Source: Desulfobacterales bacterium
GTDB taxonomy: Bacteria; Desulfobacterota; Desulfobacteria; Desulfobacterales; UBA11574
Direction of reading: 5' to 3'
Assembly: GCA_030601485.1 (NCBI GenBank)
Contig: JAUVTO010000013.1
Coordinates: forward strand, 1-20,650
Length of the DNA stretch: 20,650 bases
Shown: positions 13,956 through 20,650 of the stretch, one piece after another
Layout: each line of letters starts with the position of its first letter
How positions within the stretch are numbered: position 1 is the stretch's first letter
Program-made: the position numbers and the translations under genes
The notes under the pieces: generated by a model
Told to the model about the DNA's origin: nothing
What the model saw: only the letters and a program-made list of their open reading frames with translations
Databases searched by the model: none

Positions 13956-14251
13956 GTGCTCCTAAAACGTTAAAAAATATTCGAAAGTCCGACGCAACGG
14001 TAATATTGATCATTTTCATGACCATTTTTCTTACGGAACTTCTGTTTTTTACCTGGTGCCGGGTCCAAACTATCGGAACAGGATATGAAATTTCAAGAGA
14101 GACCCAGCGTCATCAGGATCTCATAAACTTTCAAAATAACTTAAAGGTTGAACTGGCAAGGCTGAAATCTCCGGAGCGAATCGCTAAAATTGCAAAAAAC
14201 CAACTCGGTCTTATAACGCCCACACAAGAGCAGATGATTATTATTCCATGA
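13952..14251 (+). CDS. ftsL: Cell-division protein FtsL
   Basis: 99 residues with the FtsL layout: a short basic cytoplasmic tail, one membrane span at about 16-36, then a periplasmic heptad-patterned coiled coil (about 42-75), ending with SPERIAKIAKNQLGL, the segment that in FtsL proteins pairs with FtsB/FtsI. FtsL is a small bitopic scaffold of the divisome. Sequence is poorly conserved in this family, so the call rests on size, topology and position between rsmH and ftsI. It starts four bases inside rsmH and ends four bases inside ftsI. Confidence 0.85.
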   Translation: MSAPKTLKNIRKSDATVILIIFMTIFLTELLFFTWCRVQTIGTGYEISRETQRHQDLINFQNNLKVELARLKSPERIAKIAKNQLGLITPTQEQMIIIP

Positions 14252-15990
14252 AACCGATTGAGAAAAAACATAAACATATAAGATTGCGCGTTATCATCGT
14301 GGGTTCTATTTTTAGCCTTTTTTTTACGGCAATTTGCGCCAAAGCGGTTTATCTTCAAGTGTTTCGCGGCTCCTGGCTGTCTGAAAAAGCAGCAAACCAA
14401 TATGAAGTCTCCTGCAGAGCTTACGGAAAACGCGGAACCATATACGATACCAACCTCAAAGAACTGGCCATAAGTATCGATGTGACATCCATCGCCGCCC
14501 ACCCTCCAAAAATAAAAAATGCACGGGCAACAGCAAAATCACTTTCTAGAGTCCTAAAAATTAATCGCAAATCTCTTGCCAGGAAACTGGCTTCCAACAA
14601 AAGTTTTGTGTGGATCAAGCGTAAGGCCACGCCCAAAGAAGCCGAAGCGGTCAAGAATCTTAACATTACCGGGGTAGATTTCATACCCGAACACAAGCGT
14701 TTTTATCCCAACAAAACCCTCGCTGCCCAGGTTCTTGGATTTACAGATATCGACGATCATGGGCTGGAAGGTATTGAGTTCTATTATAATGAATATCTGC
14801 AAGGTTCCACTTCCGACTACACGATTTTAAAAGATGCTCTGGGGCGGGGATTTGATGCTGAAAAAATAACGGGTTTAAATTATAAGGGGAATAATCTTGT
14901 CCTTACCATCGATAGCGTAATCGAATATATTACGGAAAAGGCGCTTGAAGAGGCGGTTAAAAAATTTTCTGCAAAATCCGGGATGGCAATCGTAATGGCG
15001 CCTAAAACAGGGGCCATACTTGCGCTGGCACACTATCCCTTTTTTAATCCCAATGCGATAAATAACTTCAGCCAGAAAATATGGAGAAACAGAATCATAA
15101 CCGACCCGTTTGAACCGGGGTCAACCATGAAGATTTTCGCTGCGGCCTCTGCAATAGAAACCGGCAACTGCTCACCCAGTAGCATCTTTTATTGCGAAAA
15201 CGGTGCGTACAAGGTCGGAAAGCACGTTATTCACGACACCCATGAGCATGGATGGCTCTCCCTGCAGCATATCATAAAATATTCAAGCAACATAGGGACC
15301 GTCAAATTCAGCGCAATCACAGGACCTAAATCTCTTTACAAAACCCTGCGTGACTTTGGTTTCGGAGCAAAGACCGAAATAGACTGTCCCGGGGAAACCG
15401 CCGGCATTCTGGCCCCTTACAAGCGATGGACAAAGATTGATGCCGGAACCATATCCTTTGGCCAAGGAATTTCGGTTTCCGCCCTTCAGCTTATCTCGGC
15501 CACATCCGCCATTGCCAATAAGGGCGTGCTCATGAAGCCCTATATTGTCCAGGCCATTACCGATCAAAATGGACAGCTCATAAAAAGCTTCGGCCCCAGG
15601 AAAGTAAAAAGGGTCATTTCGGAAAAAACCGCCAGGACTTTAGCCATGATCATGAAAACCGTTATTACCGAAGGCGGCACCGGGGTCAATGCCGCACTCG
15701 AAGGATATTCCGTCTGCGGTAAGACAGGAACCGCCCAGAAAATCGGCGAACAAGGGAAGTACGCCCAAGGGAAATACGTATCATCTTTTATCGGATTCTT
15801 ACCTGAAAAAATGCCGAAAGCGGTGATCCTGGTAGTGATTGACGAACCTGAAAAACAACATTACGGGAGCATTGTTGCTGCCCCGGTATTCAAAAAGATC
15901 GCCCGCAAAACCCTTAATTATATGAACATACGCCCAAAAAGCAAAACCGGCAAATTAATTGTCTCTTTAAAGAGCGAAACAAGAGGATGA
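14248..15990 (+). CDS. ftsI: Septal peptidoglycan transpeptidase FtsI (PBP3 type)
   Basis: 580 residues. A membrane anchor at about 14-36 is followed by the class-B PBP pedestal domain (about 45-200, beginning RGTIYDTN) and the transpeptidase domain (about 235-555). The three penicillin-binding motifs are intact: STMK with nucleophile Ser292, SSN at 346-348 and KTGT at 492-495. It cross-links septal peptidoglycan with FtsW. There is no C-terminal PASTA domain; the last 20 residues are a basic tail. It overlaps ftsL at the start and murE-murF at the end, four bases each, and an AGAGG ribosome-like sequence precedes the next start. It is not a SpoVD-type enzyme, judging by the missing PASTA. 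Confidence 0.95.
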   Translation: MKPIEKKHKHIRLRVIIVGSIFSLFFTAICAKAVYLQVFRGSWLSEKAANQYEVSCRAYGKRGTIYDTNLKELAISIDVTSIAAHPPKIKNARATAKSLSRVLKINRKSLARKLASNKSFVWIKRKATPKEAEAVKNLNITGVDFIPEHKRFYPNKTLAAQVLGFTDIDDHGLEGIEFYYNEYLQGSTSDYTILKDALGRGFDAEKITGLNYKGNNLVLTIDSVIEYITEKALEEAVKKFSAKSGMAIVMAPKTGAILALAHYPFFNPNAINNFSQKIWRNRIITDPFEPGSTMKIFAAASAIETGNCSPSSIFYCENGAYKVGKHVIHDTHEHGWLSLQHIIKYSSNIGTVKFSAITGPKSLYKTLRDFGFGAKTEIDCPGETAGILAPYKRWTKIDAGTISFGQGISVSALQLISATSAIANKGVLMKPYIVQAITDQNGQLIKSFGPRKVKRVISEKTARTLAMIMKTVITEGGTGVNAALEGYSVCGKTGTAQKIGEQGKYAQGKYVSSFIGFLPEKMPKAVILVVIDEPEKQHYGSIVAAPVFKKIARKTLNYMNIRPKSKTGKLIVSLKSETRG

Positions 15991-18900
15991 AACTTTCGAG
16001 TTTATTGAAAACGACTACGCCTGTAAGCTTTTACGGAACCGGTCCGACTGCCGGTCAGTTTTCACTTTCACCGGACCCTGAAATAGGTTCCGTGCATTAC
16101 AGGGCCCAGGATGTTAAGCCGGGTGGACTGTTTGTTGCGATAAAGGGCTTAACCGCAGATGGTCATGACTTTATTGATGAAGCGCTGGCAAGGGGTGCAT
16201 CCGCAATTGTTACCCAAAAACCCGTCATAAAAAAATCGATAATCATAGAGGTTAAAAACACCAGAAAGGCCCTTGGGGCAATATCAGATCAGTTTCACTC
16301 AAACCCGTCGGAACAGCTTTTTTTAATCGGAATAACCGGTACCAACGGTAAAACAACCACTGCATTTTTAGTCGAGCATCTGCTTTCAGAGGCCGGCATC
16401 AAGGTCGGTGTCATTGGAACACTAAATTACCGATATTCCGGTAAAACGTTTCAAAACCCCATGACAACTCCGGAATCTTACGATCTGCAGAAAATTCTGG
16501 CTGAAATGCTCAAAAGCGGCATCACCCATGTGGTTATGGAAGTTTCTTCCCACGCCATCGACCTTGACAGGATTTGCAATTGCAGATTCAATCTCCTGGT
16601 CTTTACCAATCTGACCCAGGACCACCTGGATTATCACGGAAATATGAATTCATACTGGTCCTGCAAAAAAAGACTTTTTACACAAATACCCGATCACGGA
16701 TCAGTAAACGACCGGGTTTTCACTGTAATAAATCACAATGATGAAAAGGGAAAGGAGCTTATAAAGCTGCTTGAAGAAAGCATTGGGAAACCGTCAGTGT
16801 TTTCGGCGGGCTTTTCCAATGGCAACAGTATATGGGCCAAGGACATAACGCATGGCCTGACCGGTATTTCCGGTAAAATTATTACACCGGCCGGCTCTTT
16901 TGAATTTAAATCACCCCTTGTGGGAAAACATAACCTGGAAAATATTCTCTGCGCCGCAGGAGTCGGTATTGTGCTCAATCTCTCTTTAGATTCCATCAAA
17001 ACGGGCATCCAAGCAGTTTGCACAATACCCGGTCGTCTTGAATCAATCCCCAATAATATCAATCGGTTTGTATATGTTGATTACGCTCATACTCCGAATG
17101 CTCTTGAAAATGTACTGTCTGCGCTAAAATTTTCGGCCACCGGCAGAATAATCTGTGTATTCGGATGCGGCGGCAACCGGGACAAAACCAAACGGCCCCT
17201 GATGGGGCAAACAGCAGCAAGACTCTGTGATCTTACAGTGATCACATCGGACAATCCCAGAACAGAGCCGCCCATGGAAATTATTGAACAAATCGTTCAG
17301 GGTGCAAAGAAAACGACTTCCAACGTTTATAGGCCGGCCGATCTGTCAACCGGTCTCCGGAAAAAAGGATATGTTGTGGAACCGGACCGTAAAAGGGCCA
17401 TAGGGCTTGCAATTACGGCGTCCCGGGCGGGCGATATCGTTTTGATTGCCGGCAAGGGGAATGAAACGTATCAGATCATAGGAAACAATACCATCAGTTT
17501 TGATGACAGGATTGAGGCAAAAACAGCACTTTCCAAACTGGAAATTCAAGGTTCAGAGCACAACACATATGATTATCCCAAACCCGAAACCCGAAATCCC
17601 ATCCCCTGGACCACTGCTGAAATTCTTGAGGCCACGGGGGGAAACCTTTTATTGGGTGATCTTAAACACTCTTTTTCAGGCATATCCATCGATTCGCGAA
17701 GCATATCAGTGGATGAACTCTTTGTTGCCATTAAGGGAGATACCCATGACGGCCATAGTTTTACCGGCGATGTAATTGAGCACGGAGTCAGCGGCCTTTT
17801 GATAGACAGGGCCAATACCCATACGCTGCCCGGCAAGGAATCCACGGAAAATGGTATTGTCTGTATAACGGTAAGCAACACCATCAGAGCGTTGGGCAAC
17901 CTCGCCGCGTTTAATCGAAAACGCTCAAATGCGGCAGTGGTTGCCATAACCGGCTCAAACGGTAAAACCAGCACCCGCAAAATGACGGCGGGGGTGGTTT
18001 CCAGACGATTTTCCACGCTATCTACTTCCGGAAATTTAAATAACCAGATCGGGCTTCCCCTTACCCTGCTGAATCTTAACTTAAACCACAGATGGGCTGT
18101 GCTGGAGCTGGGCATGAACAGTCCCGGAGAAATAAAACGCCTCGGAGAAATCTGTTCCCCGGATATCGGCGTTATCACAAACATCGGTCCCGCACACCTT
18201 GAAGGGTTGGGGTCTCTGGATGCGGTCATGCAAGCCAAAGGAGAACTTTTAGAGGAAATCAAGCCGAATGGGACAGCGGTTTTGAATGCGGATGACCCGA
18301 GAGTTTTACAGCTGGCCCATTACACTTCCAGGAAGGTTCTGTTTTTCGGGCGTTCAAAAAACGCCCGGATAGGAGCTCTGTCGGTAAAGGGAACAAAGAC
18401 CGGTCTGTCTTTTTCCCTGATGCTTCCTGAGGAAAGCATTACCGTGGATTTAAAAACTCCGGCCGTTTTTATGATTTCAAACGCGCTTGCAGCGGCAGCC
18501 GTCGGATATCTGTTGGGTTTAACCGCCGAAGAAATAAAAGATGGCCTTGAAGATTTTAAACCGGTTACGGGAAGGATGAACATTCTTAAAACCGGGAGGG
18601 GAATAACTATCATTGACGATACCTATAATGCCAATCCGGATTCAATGAAAGCAGCCATAAATACGATCAGGTCATTGAAGGGGAATAACACGGGAATTCT
18701 GGTTGCCGGCGATATGCTTGAGCTTGGGGAGCATGCAGAATCCATGCACAAAAATATCGGCCGAATAGCCGCCGGATCAGATATCGCCAAACTTTATGTT
18801 ACCGGTGAGTTCGCCAGAACCGTGGCCGCGGGCGCCATGGACCAAGATATGAATCCCCGTGATATTTTCACAGGTTCTAAAGAAGAAATTCTGGAAGATA

Positions 18901-19004
18901 TCAAAGACCGGCTTGGCCCGGGCGACTGGGTTCTTGTGAAGGGGTCCAGGGGAATGACCATGGAAACGATTGTTCAAGGGCTATTGGCCTGGGCCAACCA
19001 ATAA
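15987..19004 (+). CDS. murE-murF: MurE-MurF fusion: UDP-MurNAc-tripeptide and -pentapeptide ligase
   Basis: One uninterrupted frame of 1005 residues contains two full Mur ligases that act in consecutive cytoplasmic steps. MurE covers about 1-515: P-loop GTNGKTT (118-124), the carbamylated-lysine region with Lys227, VDYAHTPNALE (364-374) and DNPR at 422-425, the signature for meso-diaminopimelate addition rather than lysine. MurF covers about 541-1005: a second P-loop GSNGKTST (656-663), the ELGMNSPGEI segment, TNIGPAHLEGLGS and DDTYNANPDS (877-886), for D-Ala-D-Ala addition. Residues about 518-540 form the joint, a Pro/Glu/Arg-rich low-complexity stretch. Each half is of normal length, so the protein should be bifunctional. 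Such fusions occur in some bacteria. It starts four bases inside ftsI. A 243-bp gap with a repeat follows, before mraY. Confidence 0.95.
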   Translation: MKLSSLLKTTTPVSFYGTGPTAGQFSLSPDPEIGSVHYRAQDVKPGGLFVAIKGLTADGHDFIDEALARGASAIVTQKPVIKKSIIIEVKNTRKALGAISDQFHSNPSEQLFLIGITGTNGKTTTAFLVEHLLSEAGIKVGVIGTLNYRYSGKTFQNPMTTPESYDLQKILAEMLKSGITHVVMEVSSHAIDLDRICNCRFNLLVFTNLTQDHLDYHGNMNSYWSCKKRLFTQIPDHGSVNDRVFTVINHNDEKGKELIKLLEESIGKPSVFSAGFSNGNSIWAKDITHGLTGISGKIITPAGSFEFKSPLVGKHNLENILCAAGVGIVLNLSLDSIKTGIQAVCTIPGRLESIPNNINRFVYVDYAHTPNALENVLSALKFSATGRIICVFGCGGNRDKTKRPLMGQTAARLCDLTVITSDNPRTEPPMEIIEQIVQGAKKTTSNVYRPADLSTGLRKKGYVVEPDRKRAIGLAITASRAGDIVLIAGKGNETYQIIGNNTISFDDRIEAKTALSKLEIQGSEHNTYDYPKPETRNPIPWTTAEILEATGGNLLLGDLKHSFSGISIDSRSISVDELFVAIKGDTHDGHSFTGDVIEHGVSGLLIDRANTHTLPGKESTENGIVCITVSNTIRALGNLAAFNRKRSNAAVVAITGSNGKTSTRKMTAGVVSRRFSTLSTSGNLNNQIGLPLTLLNLNLNHRWAVLELGMNSPGEIKRLGEICSPDIGVITNIGPAHLEGLGSLDAVMQAKGELLEEIKPNGTAVLNADDPRVLQLAHYTSRKVLFFGRSKNARIGALSVKGTKTGLSFSLMLPEESITVDLKTPAVFMISNALAAAAVGYLLGLTAEEIKDGLEDFKPVTGRMNILKTGRGITIIDDTYNANPDSMKAAINTIRSLKGNNTGILVAGDMLELGEHAESMHKNIGRIAAGSDIAKLYVTGEFARTVAAGAMDQDMNPRDIFTGSKEEILEDIKDRLGPGDWVLVKGSRGMTMETIVQGLLAWANQ
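17577..17597. repeat. 7-bp unit array inside the MurE-MurF linker
   Basis: CCCAAAC, CCGAAAC and CCGAAAT run in tandem in the coding DNA for the linker (residues about 531-537, PKPETRN). The same GAAAC-bearing heptamer pattern (TTGAAAC, TCGAAAC) forms the intergenic array at 4241-4268. No other coding region here shows it by eye. Shared origin is an inference from unit length and core sequence. Confidence 0.45.
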
Positions 19005-19010
19005 CTGATA

Positions 19011-19169
19011 AGTACATTAAGTGCCTAAAGTGATCTAAAATGCCTAAAGTGCCTAAAGTCGAGGAAAGCGCTTTCAGCGCAAATCAGTTTTTACTTAAAT
19101 TGATAGTGCCGAAGGCACATGCATTAACTTTAGCTCACTTTAGTTCACTTCAAACTTTAGGCACTATTA
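19011..19169. repeat. Palindromic repeat with GTGCCTAAA-type units, copy 3, between murE-murF and mraY
   Basis: The left arm (about 19021-19059) is GTGCCTAAA, GTGATCTAAA, ATGCCTAAA, GTGCCTAAA. The right arm (about 19123-19165), read on the other strand, is GTGCCTAAA, GTTTGAA, GTGAACTAAA, GTGAGCTAAA, GTTAA. The centre differs from copies 1 and 4 and includes a GTGCC/GGCAC stem (19106-19118). It splits the otherwise tightly overlapping dcw operon. From 19170 to 19247 only a small stem ATGCTT/AAGCAT (19175-19190) and AT-rich sequence are seen. Confidence 0.75.
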
Positions 19170-19247
19170 GGATAATGCTTTTACAAGCATAGATAGATTA
19201 TCTCTGACCTGAATCAATGAATCAGATTTTTAATAAGTAAAAAAAAT

Positions 19248-20327
19248 ATGCTCTATCATCTACTATATCCGCTTCACACATCTTTATCGGTGTTTAATGT
19301 ATTTCGGTACATTACCTTCCGGACCATCTATGCCAGTCTGACGGCTTTTTTAATCTGTTTTATTATGGGTCCGTGGGTCATTCGAAAACTAAGCTATTTG
19401 CAGATCGGGCAGTATATACAAGAAGACGGTCCGCAAACCCACCACAAAAAGGCCGGCACGCCGACCATGGGCGGAACCCTGATAATTTTTTCCATCATCG
19501 TTTCAACACTGTTATGGGCCAATTTAACCAATTATTACGTCTGGATCGTCCTTTTGGTCACCCTCGGATACGGCGGAATCGGTTTTATTGACGACTATCT
19601 TATGCAAATCAAAAAGCGTAATAAAGGGTTAAGTGTTCGAAACAAATTTCTGCTACAGGCGATTCTGGCCATTGTAACCGGGGTCCTTATTTGCTCATAC
19701 GCGGGCTTTTCCACCCGGGTAACCATTCCGATTTTTAAAAATATTTCACCGGATCTAGGAAAAGGATACATCCTGTTTGCCGCCCTTGTTATTATCGCCT
19801 CATCAAACGCAGTCAATATCACGGACGGCCTTGATGGTCTTGCCATCGGACCTTTTATCATCGCTTCAGCCGCATATATGATCTTTGCTTATGTAACCGG
19901 ACATTTCAAAATCGCCAATTACCTGCAGCTCAGATATGTGGCCGGAAGCGGCGAAATCGCCATTTTCTGCGGCGCTTTGGCCGGATCAGGTTTGGGTTTT
20001 CTGTGGTTCAATTCATACCCTGCACAAATTTTCATGGGCGATGTGGGTTCTCTTGCCCTGGGAGGGGCGATCGGCACCGTGGCGGTTATTATCAAACAGG
20101 AGATACTGCTCATTCTGGTCGGCGGGCTCTTTGTCATTGAAACACTATCCGTAATTTTTCAGGTCGGTTTTTTCAAAATAACCAAAGGACGCAGGATTTT
20201 CAGAATGGCTCCTCTTCACCATCATTTTGAACTTAAAGGATGGCCTGAACCCAAGGTTATTGTGCGATTCTGGATAATTGCAATCGCACTGGCACTGCTT
20301 GCCATGAGTACGCTGAAGCTTAGATAA
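19248..20327 (+). CDS. mraY: Phospho-MurNAc-pentapeptide transferase MraY
   Basis: 359 residues, the standard length, with about ten hydrophobic membrane segments. It transfers phospho-MurNAc-pentapeptide from UDP to undecaprenyl phosphate, making lipid I at the inner face of the cytoplasmic membrane. The start matches the family: FNVFRYITFR at 16-25 and the HHKKAGTPTMGG loop at 65-76. Catalytic residues are present: Asp115/Asp116 in GFIDDYLMQ, NITDGLDGLA, MGDVGSLALGG, and the HHHFE loop near the C-terminus. Unlike its upstream neighbours it does not overlap murF but follows a 243-bp repeat-bearing gap, and no strong ribosome site precedes the ATG. Expression may depend on read-through of the repeat or on an unseen promoter. 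Confidence 0.97.
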   Translation: MLYHLLYPLHTSLSVFNVFRYITFRTIYASLTAFLICFIMGPWVIRKLSYLQIGQYIQEDGPQTHHKKAGTPTMGGTLIIFSIIVSTLLWANLTNYYVWIVLLVTLGYGGIGFIDDYLMQIKKRNKGLSVRNKFLLQAILAIVTGVLICSYAGFSTRVTIPIFKNISPDLGKGYILFAALVIIASSNAVNITDGLDGLAIGPFIIASAAYMIFAYVTGHFKIANYLQLRYVAGSGEIAIFCGALAGSGLGFLWFNSYPAQIFMGDVGSLALGGAIGTVAVIIKQEILLILVGGLFVIETLSVIFQVGFFKITKGRRIFRMAPLHHHFELKGWPEPKVIVRFWIIAIALALLAMSTLKLR

Positions 20328-20331
20328 GACA

Positions 20332-20352
20332 TAGGTAATGGGTAATAGGTAA
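20332..20352. repeat. 7-bp tandem repeat after mraY
   Basis: TAGGTAA, TGGGTAA and TAGGTAA follow one another five bases after the mraY stop codon. The unit length matches the heptamer arrays at 4204-4268, but the sequence is different. Short and noncoding. Confidence 0.5.
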
Positions 20353-20379
20353 ATGATATAAAATTCATAACTTGTAACC

Positions 20380-20518
20380 CAACCCGGATAAACCAGAAAA
20401 GTTACAAGTGATCTAAAGTTTGAAGTGAGCTAAAGTTAAGGAGTCGCTACGCTCCGGCTTTTATACAAATTGGAAGTATTCCTTAACTTTAGGCACTTTA
20501 GATTACTTGAGGCATTTC
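20380..20518. repeat. Palindromic repeat with GTGCCTAAA-type units, copy 4, full length
   Basis: It begins with AACCCGGATAAACCAGAAAA (20381-20400) and has a left arm GTGATCTAAA, GTTTGAA, GTGAGCTAAA, GTTAAGGA. The centre carries a small GGAG(T)CG/CGCTCC stem (20440-20455), and the right arm (20480-20517) is the inverted partner. AAAGTTAAGGA (20432-20442) and TCCTTAACTTT (20480-20490) pair perfectly over 11 bp. The first 58 bases nearly duplicate 11965-12022. It separates mraY from a convergent gene, where its RNA hairpin could end transcription of both. Confidence 0.8.
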
Positions 20519-20577
20519 ACACTTAATTGGTTAAGCATTTTTTTGCCACAAAATGCATAAAATTTACAACTAAGCGC

Positions 20578-20650
20578 CTATATAAACCTTTTCATCAACT
20601 CATCAATAACTTCATCCACATTTTCCCAAGTAACCCCAAATTGTCGGCAG
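20578..20650 (-). CDS. C-terminal fragment of an unrecognised gene at the window edge
   Basis: The reverse-strand frame entering from the right end codes for 23 residues (starting CRQFGVTWENVDEVID) and stops at TAG (complement of 20578-20580). The Val-Asp-Glu-Val and Leu-Met-Lys-Arg-Phe spacing looks like an amphipathic helix typical of a real protein end. It is too short to identify. If real, it means the strand switches here and murD does not directly follow mraY. Confidence 0.35.
   Translation of the reverse strand, partial: CRQFGVTWENVDEVIDELMKRFI

Noticed and set aside
17573..18262. A 229-codon open frame on the reverse strand inside murE-murF
   Set aside because: It lies wholly opposite the MurE linker and the MurF domain, whose motifs are intact; its translation resembles no family and is Ser/Pro-rich, as expected from antisense of a real gene.

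Overview
The window looks like a chromosomal segment of a Desulfobacterota (formerly Deltaproteobacteria) bacterium, most likely a Desulfobacterales relative. This is inferred from protein style (HD-GYP and hybrid-kinase types, a phoH / 7TM-HD / ybeY operon, a mraZ-led division and cell-wall cluster, a MurE with the meso-diaminopimelate motif) and from intergenic palindromes with GACGGTTTCGTAAAAAG ends that I associate with that group. No rRNA, tRNA, CRISPR array or intact transposase gene was seen.

Layout. Positions 1-402 hold the 3' end of an AT-rich unrecognised gene. Next come a glycine-zipper lipoprotein (575-1153), a palindromic repeat (1182-1314), a reverse-strand PP-loop sulfurtransferase-like gene (1355-2350) and endonuclease III (2437-3093). 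A reverse-strand block follows, read from right to left: an HD-domain hydrolase (7034-7792), a DUF3108 envelope protein (5997-7010), a hybrid histidine kinase with a decayed ATPase domain (4414-5967) and, beyond a repeat and hairpin spacer, an HD-GYP response regulator (3130-4158).

From 8230 the forward strand carries phoH, a 7TM-HD (PgpH-like) gene and ybeY, which overlap one another. A 600-bp spacer full of nested repeats and one possible small membrane-protein gene separates them from the dcw cluster: mraZ, rsmH, ftsL, ftsI, a fused murE-murF gene and mraY (12568-20327). The first five overlap by 1-4 bases and look translationally coupled. mraY is set off by repeat elements on both sides, and the window ends in a reverse-strand gene fragment instead of the usual murD.

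How the parts work together. mraZ through mraY makes peptidoglycan precursors and septal wall: FtsL and FtsI in the divisome, MurE-MurF building UDP-MurNAc-pentapeptide, and MraY moving it to the lipid carrier. MraZ probably controls the operon through three TGGAN repeats at 10-bp spacing just before its own start codon. PhoH, the 7TM-HD protein and YbeY form the conserved RNA-maturation and nucleotide-signalling neighbourhood. The reverse-strand block is a signalling set whose target cannot be read from sequence.

The least ordinary features are the repeats. One family has arms made of 9-10-bp units of the type GTGCCTAAA and GTGATCTAAA and occurs as three full palindromes and one truncated copy. 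A second set consists of 7-bp-unit arrays, one of which appears to lie inside the coding DNA that links MurE to MurF. A third is a pair of GACGG-ended palindromes with unrelated interiors. The decayed hybrid kinase and the 101-base ybeY overlap are the other points worth a second look. I did not find a convincing new defence or metabolic system.
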